From a virus: 35,360 bases of DNA. The stretch lies in the IMG/VR virus record IMGVR_UViG_3300020472_002183, positions 1 to 35,360 of that record. One strand, given 5' to 3'. Every line of letters starts with the position of its first letter. Within the stretch, counting starts at the first letter, position 1. Shown one piece after another: positions 1-12,000 of the stretch. The position numbers and the translations under genes are program-made. The notes beneath the pieces were generated by a model, which saw only the letters and a list, made by a program, of their open reading frames with translations, was not told the origin of the DNA and did not search any database.

Positions 1-3000
1 TCACTAAAGCATATGCACCAATCACTTATGTTGAAAAAGTATCTACAGGAACTGCTGGTGTTGCTAAAACTTTTTATAAACTTGCTGTAGATTCTGGTTA
101 TGATAGAAGTGGTATTACTGCTGGTGCAATTTATGGTAAGTTTTCAGTTCATGCTAAAAGTAGAGTAATAGGTCATGTTGGTATAGGAACATCAGTTTTA
201 GATGTAGATTCTACTGTAGGGTTTCCAAAATCTGGAGAATTATCAGTACAATATAAGAATTTGAGTGTTGGAATTATATCATACACATCAAAATCATTAA
301 CACAGTTCTATGGTTGCACAAATATAAATGGTGTAATTCTTGATAGGACTGATGTTGGTATAAACACGTATGCATATGGATATTCTTCAGTAGAACCAGA
401 TAAAGTAATTAAAATAAAAATAAATTCTGTTATTAATAGTTTAAAATATGATTCAGACTCTTATGGATATAAAAAAGGAGATAAAGTCAAGATTAATACA
501 TTAGGGATTGGTGCAACTGGATTTAAATGTGATAATTGGTTCTATAATGGGTGTCCTGTTTATACTATTGATTCTTTTGAGTTAGTTGATGCTTCTGACC
601 AAACTTGGCAGATTACATTAAAGACTGATCATTTCTTTAGAAAAGGAGATGCTGCAGTAATTAGTGGTAGAGATAGTTCTCCTAAAAATTGCGAAATTGT
701 TGCGATTTCTTCTTCTAAATCCTTTGTTGTAAGTGGACAAGGAGCACTTTCTAATACAGATGTTTATAATATTAGAAGAACTATATCAAAAGCAGTGCCA
801 AGTGGTACTCATACAATAGGAGCAGGAATATCTGTATTTTCTACTGATATTCAGAATCTTTATGTAGATAATGATAAATTATTAGTTGCATCTGCATCAA
901 TACCTTCTTATGGTACACAACCATTAGATGCTTATGATCATTCAGTAACTTTTAGTGGAACCTTTAGTGGAACTGATTGGGAAATATCAACTCAAGATCA
1001 TTCATTATATACAGGTGATTCAATATACTATTCTCCAAATAAAATAACTCAAAACTTTATTAATTCAGCAGGTCAACCTACAAGTAGAATAGTAGATGGT
1101 CCTGGTCTTGTAGAAGAAGGAATATATTTTGTTGATAGAGTTGATCTTAATACTATAAGACTTTCGAAAACAAAGTCAGACCTTTTAAATAATAGATTTT
1201 TAAGTGTAGATGCAAAAACTCCGATAACTGTAACTGATAATAAAATACAGAAAACTGATTATAATAATAAAATTTTAGATACTCAAAAGATTGTAAGAGA
1301 GATATCTAATCCTAATAATGAAGGAGTAGAAACTAAAACTAAATCTGGATTTACAGGAATTCTTATAAATGGTGTAGAAATTCTTAATTATAAGTCAAGA
1401 GATTTTATATATCATGGAGAAGTTAAAAGTATTGATCTTTTATCTGGAGGATCTGAGTATGATGTAATTAATCCACCTGATTTAAAGATAGAAGATAGTG
1501 TTGGTATTGGTGCAACTGGTCATGTATCTGTATTAGGATCATTACAAGAAGTCAGAGTCATAGATCCTGGTTTTGATTATTATGAAACTCCTATTATTAC
1601 CGTTAGTGGGGGTAATGGTTTTGGGGCACTTGTAAGCCCAAATATGAAGACAATTGCACATGAAGTTAAATTTAATGCTACTCAAAAAGGTGAAAGAGTC
1701 ATAACAGGTGCTAATTCACTTATTAATTTTACTCAAAAACATAGATTTGGAACTGGTGAGAGGATAATTTATAAAACTGATGGTGAAAGAGCACTTGGTG
1801 GAATATCCACATCTTCAGAATATTATGTTGATGTAATTAATGATTATAAGATTAGACTTCATAACAAGTCATGGGAAGCTATTGCTGGTATTAATACAAT
1901 TACTTTTACTTCTCATGGTACTGGTAATCAAATAATTAAATCTTACTATAATAAGAAAGTAGTAGAATCTATTAATGTTATAAATTCAGGTTCTAATTAT
2001 GAGAATAAAAAGAGAGTAACTGGAACTACTGGAATAAGTACATCACTCAATATTATCAATATTTTAGATCATGGTTATGAATCAGGCGAGAGTGTCATGT
2101 ATACCGCCCAGGAGACCCCTGTAGGCGGTCTAATAAGTGGAAATGAGTATTACGTCACAAAGGTCAATAAAGATAGTTTTAAGTTATCTGAGGCAGGTGT
2201 AGGTGTAACATATCACAATTACTACTATAATACTAATCAATACCTAGATTTTACATCTGCTGGAGTAGGAACCCATTTATTTAACTATCCAGAAATCAAA
2301 TTAAATATCTCAACTTCTGGATTCTCTACTACAACAGACCAAGCTCAATTACAACCAATATTCAGAGGAACTTTGACCTCTGTTAGGTTAAGTGATAATG
2401 GAGTTGGATACGGATCTTCCGATATTATTAATTTACAGAATGAACCATTAATTACTCTAGTTCGTGGTACAAATGCTCAAATAGAAGCAATTGTAGATAA
2501 TGGAACTATTGTTGATGTTTTAATTAAGAATACTGGTAAAGATTATTCATCAGTTGATTTGCAAATTATAGGAAATGGTGTAGGAGCTGTTTTAACACCT
2601 ATTATTACTAATGGGCAAATAACTGATATTAAAATAATAGAGGGTGGTGCAAATTATGTTAAAGGTGGAACATTTATTAATGTAGTTCCTTCAGGATCTT
2701 TAGCTAAGTTTAAACCTAACTTACAGTCATGGAACCTTAATTTAGTTAGTAGAAATATTAATAAGTTTACTGTGGATGATGGATATCTTATTGATGGTAT
2801 AAATTCGACTGATACACTTCAGTATTCTCATTTATATGCTCCAAGACAGTTAAGAGAAAGAATCTTTTCTGTTGATCAGGTTGGTAGAAAGATGTATGGT
2901 AGTTATGATTTATCAAAAGATCTTGGTGGTAATGAAAATACTTCTACTCAACATTCTCCTATTATTGGATGGGCATATGACGGTAATCCAATCTATGGTC

Positions 3001-6000
3001 CATATGGTTATATAACAAAAGCTGGTGGTATTATTTCTCAGATGAAATCTGGGTATAATAGTAGAGATGCAATTACATTAGCAAACAGACCTCCAGGATA
3101 TCCTGAAGGATTCTTTATAGAAGATTATAATTATCAAAAAGTATCAGATGAGACTGTTCTTGATCAAAATAATGGTAGATTTTGTGTAACACCTGAATAT
3201 CCAGATGGTGTTTATGCATATTTTGCAACTGTTGAAGAGGATATTGCAACTTCTGGGCAATTTGTTGGTTATAAGCAACCACAATTCCCATATTTGATAG
3301 GTGATAAGTTTAAATCAACTCCCAATCTTTTTAATTTCCATAAAGAATCAAACCAAGATGATTATTTACTAGAAAATACTGAATGGGTTAGAAATACTAC
3401 TCCTTATAATTTACATGAACAAGGTATTGATTATGGATATATTTCACTACCAAATGAACTTAAACAAACTGCTGATATTACAGGAGTTGCTCCAGGAACA
3501 ATTGATTCTGTCGGTATTGAGACTGGGGGAATTGGATATCAAGTAGGAGATATAGTCGTATTTGATAATACTGATAGTAATGGATCTGGAGCTTCTGTTA
3601 GAGTTACATCTATTGAGGGTAAGGAATTTGATACTATTAGTGTAGCTTCTTCTATTATTACTGGTGCTGAAATTTATCCATCAAATTCTTATGAAATACG
3701 TACAACAAGTCCTCATAATTTTGTAAATGGTGATATAGTTACTGTTAGTGGATTATCTACAACATCATCTGATATAGATGGGACTTATCCTATAACTGTA
3801 GAACAATCCTCATTTACTCTTGTAGGTCTTGGTACAACAGTTGCTGGTGCAGGAGAAATAGAAGTTACAGGAATAGTAACTTATTTTAATGTTTCAGGAG
3901 ACTTTAGTTTTGTTAAAATTAATGATCAGTTTGATGTTGGTGAACCTGTTGGTGCATTAGAAAAACCAGAAAAGATTCAGGTATTAAACATAGATGAAAG
4001 ATCTTCTAGAATAAGAGTTTTAAGAAATGCTGCATTTGATTTTGGACTTACTGGAAATTCAATTCTTTCTGGTGAAAATATTGCAGAAGAATCTAAAAGA
4101 TTTACTATACCTGCAGGTTTAAGTACTTCATTTGCTGGTAGAGAAAATACTCAATATTATTTTGACCCTAAAGAAGTTGTTGGATTTGGTCTTACTGTTG
4201 GAATTTCTCATACTGCTTATATTAATAATCCAGGTGCAGGGGCATCAATAATCAATATTGCATCAGGAGCATTATACATACAAAATCACAATTTACATAC
4301 TGGAGATGAATTGGTATATAATTCATCTATTCCTATGTTTGAGGGAGATGAACCTATAGGTATTGCTACAGTAGGTATTATAACCGCAGGATATTATAAT
4401 GTATCAACTCCTGGTCCTTTAGCAGATGGTACAAAGTTATATGTTGCTAAAATAAATGCTAATTTAATTGGTTTATCTACTGTTAGGGTTGGTGTAGGTA
4501 GTACAGGTACTTTTGTAGGTGTTACAAGCGAATTTAGGGACTCTACAACGTTATTATTCTCTAGTCCTGGTACAGGCGTTCTTCATAATTTTAAAACAAA
4601 TTTTGATCCAATTACCGCAACTGTTACTAGACATCAAGTTACATCATTAGTAAAAGAAGATCATGGTTTACAAAATGGAGATATTGTAGATCTAAGTGTT
4701 AATCCAGGTGTTGCTTCGACCTTTATTGTCAAGTATAATGATTATAATAGAAAACTTATAATAGGTGAAAAATCATTTGCTGATACTGATGTTAACGTAG
4801 CAGATGACTCAATTACAATAGAAGGTCATGGATTAGTTACTGGACAAAAAATTGTTTATACTGCTATATCCCCTTCTTCTGGATTAGATAATAATAGAAT
4901 TTATTATGTTTATGTTTCTGACCATAATACTATCAAATTATGTCATACAATTTGGGAAACACAACAGTTTACTCCAAACTTTGTTAATATTAATTCTGCT
5001 TCAGCAGGTAATATTGGTCCAATAAATCCACCAATCAATGCATATAAGGATTCTACAGTTGTATTTAATGTTGGGGATTCTAGTTTAGCATTCATAAGGG
5101 ATTCTCAACCATATTCTGCATTTGAGCTTGATTTTTATACTGATACTAGCTTTACTAAACTTTGGAATAATAGGGTTAGTGATGTTGTTAGGGATGGAGT
5201 AGCTGGTATTAATTCTAGTGCTACTGTTAGTATAACAATTGACAGGCATTCTCCTGATTCTCTTCATTACAATTTAACACCATTATACGAAACAGATTTA
5301 CCTCCAGTTAAAGAAGAAATTGATTTTGATAAAGAAGTATTTTCTAATAACACAATATTTGTTAAAGATAGTAATTTTGCAGGTAAGAGAACAGTTTCTG
5401 TTGCTTCTACAAATGAATTTACGTTTACTGTTGGCGATTTACCTGAAACTGTTTCCTATAAAAATAATAATCCAAAGATATCATATAAAACTACTTCTAC
5501 AAATGCTACTGGACCAATTGCAGAAATTAAGATTGTAAATGGTGGAGCAAACTATTATTCTTTACCAGGAATTACCTCAGTTGCATCATTTACAGGTAGT
5601 GGAGCAATACTTAAACCATATACAACAAGTATTGGTAAAATTAAAAATAGTAAGATTAAAGATATTGGATTTGATTTCCCATCAGATACTACTTTAAGAC
5701 CAACTACAAATTTACCTCAAGTATTATTTTTAGATAGTCTATCAAGAGTATTTTCTGTTGGTATTACATCTGCAGGTAAAGGATATATTAAACCTCCAAC
5801 ATTACTTGTTTTTGATGGAAGAACTAAAAAGAGAGTTGATGATATTGAGATAAAATATAAATTAGGTGATGATCAAGCACAAATAATCAAAAATAAGGCT
5901 AATCTAAATCCAGTTCCACCAATACTTTTACCAATTAATAATACTAATGGTATTGGTATTGCTACAATTGGGTTTACTACAGCAACTAAAGAAGTTGTAA

Positions 6001-9000
6001 TTGGATTTAATACTGGATTTAGTGAAGTATTCCCATTTGATGTTGGGGATAAATTCTTAGTCGAAAATATTAGTGTTGGTATTGGATCTACTGGATTTGG
6101 ATTTAATTCATCAGAGTATGAATATAAGATGTTTGTTGTTAGTAAAACAACTCCTAATCTTGGTGGTATTGGATCTATATTCTACAATCTTGAGGGTTAT
6201 TTACCAGATGGACAACAACCTGGTGATTTTGATGTAGTTAATTCTGTTGGTAGGGTTATTCCTGAAAGAGATTTCCCAATATTTGATGTCCGTTTAGAAA
6301 ACAATTCATTCTTTGCGAATGAAATTGTAAAATCCAACTCTACTGGTGTAGTTGAAAGTTGGGAACCTACTACTGGAGTATTAAAAGTTATTTCTAATGA
6401 AATATTTGATCCAAATACTCTTATAGTTGGACAATCTTCAGGAGCATCTGGAATTATTTCTTCTACAAGAAATTTTGATTCTTATATGGATTTGGGAGTA
6501 TCATCAAAAGTATCTAGTGGATGGGAAACTAATTCTGGATTCTTAGACGATAATCAACAAAGAGTTCAGGATAATATGTATTATCAGAACTTCTCATACT
6601 CACTTAAGTCTAGAATTGCCTATGATACTTGGCAGGATGTTGTATCTACTTTAAATCATACATTAGGATTTAAAAAGTATTCAGATTATGAAGTAGTTTC
6701 TGATTCTTCACTACCTGAAGGTGGATCTGGATATTATATTAAAGGTGGTGGTACAGGTGTAGAAAATCATGTACCTGCGTCTATGGTAATAGGTGTTACT
6801 ACTTCATTAACATTCTCTGAAGTTGTATCTGAATGTATTGGTGTAGGTAATTTAAATTGCGTTGCTGACTTTGATATGGTTAGCGAAAATGCATTACAAA
6901 TTGGCAATAGCACAATATCTAATGAAATAAGATTTACAAGTAAGACACTTACTGATTACTTTGAGTCTATTGGTAATAGAGTACTTTCTATTGATGATAT
7001 AAGTCCTACATTTAATAGTAATCCTAGACCTACTCCATTCAGTGTAGTAAGTAACTTTACATTATCAGATGTAAGAGCACAGAAGTATATTACTTACGTT
7101 AGAGATAAGAGATATCTTGGTGAAAGACAGATTATGGTTGTTGATATTATTAATGACAACTACAATGCTTATATCAGTCAATATGCAAGAGTAGAAACTG
7201 AATATGATCTTGGATCATTTGATTTCACAGTACAAGGAACTGATGGGCAGTTATTATTCTATCCAACAAGAAGTACTGTAAATGATTTTGATATTACATG
7301 CTTATCTTACAATATCGATGATAATTTAGCAGGAATTGGTACAACAACTATCGGTAGTACTACTGTTGATACTGGTAGTTTTGATATTTCTGGTGGAACT
7401 ACTACTATTGCTGAGTTTGATTATGATCATACTCTTGGTGGAAAAGTTCTTGTAGAGATTACAGGATCAAGTAATGAATATGAAATGGATGAACTTAATT
7501 TTATAGTTGATGCATTTGGTGGGATTGATATAGTCGAATATCCTCAAATAACCACTGATGTTGGGGAAGTTGCTAGTGCTGGTATGGGAACGTATTGGGC
7601 ATATACCGATGGTGTTAAGTGTAAGATTGACTTTATTCCACATCCTGCAACTAATAGATTATTTACAGTAGAACCTTCTGAAGTTAATGATACTGATGAC
7701 ACAATCACTATGGTAAATCATAGATTGTCAACAGGATCTGGATTAAAGTATACGGAAGGTGCATTATCAATAGGTGGTCTTATTGATGGTACAACATATT
7801 ATGTTATTAACGTAAGTGAAGATGTTATCCAGTTAGCAACAACTGAAGAAAATGCAAAAGAAAATATACCAATAGATCTCACAACTTCAGGAACAGGACA
7901 GCAGTTCTTTAGAGTTCTTACAGTAATTAACTGCATCTATAAGGAACTTGATGAAAGTCTTGTTGGTTTTGGAACACAAGTTAATATGAAACATGCTCGT
8001 TTAGAGAGTGATTTAGTTGCTATATCTGCATCAGGTACACCAACTCCACAAGTGATTATGAAGTATCCAACTCAATTGGATGCAAATACTGATGGATATG
8101 ATGGTGCATACTTCATGGCATTTGTTGAAACTGGTACTTCAGGTACTGCTAGTGCCATAAGATACTTCAGTGAACATATGATTATTGATGATTATAATGA
8201 AGGAATGCAAACTGGTGAAGTATACGAAGCAGAATGGGGAGTTCTAAGTCATAATAATGTTGCTGGATTGGGTACATTTGGTTATAGACTTGATAAGAAT
8301 CCAGGCGGAACTTCATTTGTAGAAGTAACATTTACTGCTCCTGCCAATCAAGCATCGAGAGTAACATATTTCATGAATGCCCTTAAGGTTCAGGATGATT
8401 TACAAGATCAAATTCTATTTGATAATGCACTAATACAATCTGAATCTGGTACTTATGAAGGTACTCATAGTGATATTAAGAGAGCATTTAACTTAACACA
8501 CAACAACTATCCTATTTTCGAGAGAGAATTTGATGGAAGTGATACTGAAATTATTAGTATTTTAGATAATACAATTAAGTTACCAAACCATTACTTTGTT
8601 ACTGGTGAAAAACTTACATACGAACCAATAGGATTAGGAAGTAGCACCAATATTGGTATTGTTACTACAACTATTTCGGGTATTGGTCAAACCGACAAAC
8701 TTCCTCGTACAGTTTACGCTGTTAAAGTTGATGAGGAGAAGATTAAACTTGCAGGATCTGCAGAAAACGCATTATTAGGAACACCTGAAATATTAGATAT
8801 TTCTAGTGTTGGTATTGGTACAACAATGAAGTTTGTTGCTGATAGACAGAATACAAAGGTTATTGTTGCTCTTGATAATATTATTCAGTCTCCAGTTGTA
8901 TCTACAGCACTAACAACACATTTAGATCAGCAATTATTCACTACAGACAATCTAGTACAAGTTGGAAGTATTACTTCCATATTTGGGGGAGATTTGATTA

Positions 9001-12000
9001 AGATTGGTGATGAGATAATGAAGGTAGAAGGTGTAGGTATTGGAACTGCTAATGGAATAAGAGTACGTAGACCTTGGTTGGGTACTAAAGTTGGTTATGC
9101 TGCAACTAGTGCATTAGTAACTAAGGTACAGGGTAATTATAATATTGTTGATAACGTACTTAACTTTGTAGAAGCACCTTATGGTAATGTACCATTTAGT
9201 TCCACAACTAACGAACCCGATGAAAGAGATTGGGTAGGTATTGAAACTGGATCAAGTTTCCAAGGAAGATCCTTTATGCGTTCAGGTATTCCTGATACAT
9301 CATCAGAAGCATATAGTAACAACTACATCTTTGATGACGTTTCTGCTGAATTTGATGCTATTAACAGTACATTTACATTAAAAACAGAAGGTGGTAATTT
9401 TACTGGTGTTGAGCAAGATAATGCAGTTGTTTTAATCAACGATATTTTCCAAGAACCAGGATTAGTTGGTGATTATTTCTTAGAGCAGAGTGCAGGTATT
9501 ACATCTGTTACTTTTGTTGGTACTGCAAGAACAATTACTAATGATGTTGGTATTTCTTCCTTCCCAAGAGGTGGTGTAATAGTCTCAGTTGGATCTAAAT
9601 CTGGTTTAGGATATCAACCATTAGTTGTTGCTGGTGGTAAAGCAAATGTTTCTATTGCAGGAACAATTAGTTCAGTTAGTGTTGGTAATAGTGGATCTGG
9701 ATATAGATCTGGGATTCAGACAGTAGTTAATGTTGGAGTTGTAACAACACCTAACATTCCAAATAAGATTATTGGTATTGGTACAGCAGCAATTTCTAAT
9801 GGACATGTTTCAGGAATTACAGTTACCAATCCTCAAATTTTCCATGCTCCAAGCGAAATTCAGAATGTTACTTACACAAGAACTAATGGTGTAACTACAG
9901 TAACTACAATTAATCCTCATGGATTATCAGAATCTGAAATGGTTGTGTTATCTGGAATAGCATTTACTTGTGATTATGCTCCATCAGTTAACATATATGG
10001 TGCAGAATATGATAATACTACTGGAATAATGACAGTTACTACTACCACTTCTCATGGAATTGGTAGTGATAAGCAAGTTATATTTACTGGATTAGGAATG
10101 ACTTGTGGTATTGATAATGGTGCTACAACTCATATCTATCCAAGAGGAAAAGATATTGCTTATAATAGACCAATTAATATTTTAGATGATGGAGCACATC
10201 ATACAGTAACTGCTGCTGATTATAATCCAACTACAGGTAAGATGGTAGTTGCACTTAGTAATGCTCATGGAATGATTAATGGGGATTTTGTTAAATTTAT
10301 TGATAACTCAATATCATTTACTTGTGATAAAGATAATCATGAAACAGTTCATTCTTATCCAAGAAAAGGAGATCATCCTACTAATAATTGGTTAAAGATT
10401 TTTGATGTAACTGCTAATGGTTTTAGTGTTTATGTTTTAGACTTTACTCAAAGACCATCATCTAATACTTCTAACCATACGTTCCATTCAGCAATTGATA
10501 ATGGATTAGTTCATAATAATGGTAAGATAACGGTTGATGTTGGTGCAGCAGGTGCTAGTGATCAATATGCTCATACTTGGGTAGGTGGAAATGCTGCTAA
10601 TGCTGTTACAACTGGTGGTGATCATACACATAGATTCCATAGTGCTACAACTGGTGCTTTAATTAGTGGTGGTGATTATAATCATAGATTTGCAAGTGCT
10701 CTTGATGGTGGAGTTTTTGTTACTGGAATAGGAACTACAACTCCAGTTGATGCAACTTATAATGCAGAAAAAGGTGAATTAGTACTTACTATTCCCAATC
10801 ATCCTTATACAATTGATGATACTGTACAAGTATATCCAGATGCTATAACATTTACTTGTGAAATGGATGGAAATACAACAAATCATTCATATCCAAGAAT
10901 AACTGATCCGATAGTAGGTATAGCAACTGATATTGCTGGAGCAAGTAAGGATACAATTACACTTCTTGTCGGTAAATCACCGTTGGTTAAGTATGATGTT
11001 TCAGATGCAACTTATACAGGATCTACTGGTAAGTTAGTCTTAAATATCGGAAATCATTCTTTACGTGGATCTTCCACCTTTACTATCACTAATGCAGAAT
11101 ATGATCCAGTCTCTGGAATCATGACTATGACATCTAATTCTCATGGTTTATCTGTTGGGGATAGAGTTAAGATTGCAGATAACTCAATAACATTCCGTTG
11201 CGATCAAGATGGATTTAACTCAGATCATTCATATCCAAGGGCAGCCGTTCATAAAGGTAACGGTGTTGTAGAACCAGATCCTTCTCATAATACTTGGTTA
11301 CCAATCTCTAAAGTAACAACAAATACTTTCACTGCTAGAGTGATAGATGAAACACCTTCGACTAATACAACTACTCATGCATTCCAAAGTGCAGATCCTA
11401 ATGGAATAACCAAAGCAGGTGAATCTGTTAGAATTGCTAAGGATAGTTTGACATTTACTTGTTCAATGGATGATTATGTAAGTCCTCATAGTTATCCAAG
11501 AGGAACAGATCCAATATACGAAACATCAGTATCTGTTGGTGCAACAACTAATAATACAATTACTCTTGATGTTGGAGTTAGTACTTCTGTAAATTATACA
11601 GTAACTAATGCAGACTACACTGCATCTACTGGTATTATGACAATGACTCTCAGTGAGCCTCATAGATTATATGCTGGTGTTAATGTCAATATTGCTACTG
11701 AATCTCTAACATTTACATGTACTAAGGATGGAAATGCTACTCAACATAAGTATCCAAGAAAACCAGATCCTACTTATAATGGAGTAGATGTTATTGGTAT
11801 TGGTAATTTAGTTCAGAAGAATGTTACTAATGCAACTTACATACCATCTAATGGTAATTTAGTTCTAACAATTGGTACTAATCATGGATTGAAGATTGGT
11901 GATGCTGTTAAGATTAAGACTGATTCATTAGTCTTTACTTGTGCTATGGATAGTGATGCTAGTAATCATTCTTATCCAAGAGTAACTGATCCTATACATG

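Noticed and set aside
261-263. TTG as the start codon of the giant protein
   Set aside because: The same frame is open without a stop back to base 3 and encodes the same kind of beta-rich sequence, so the gene continues off the left edge.
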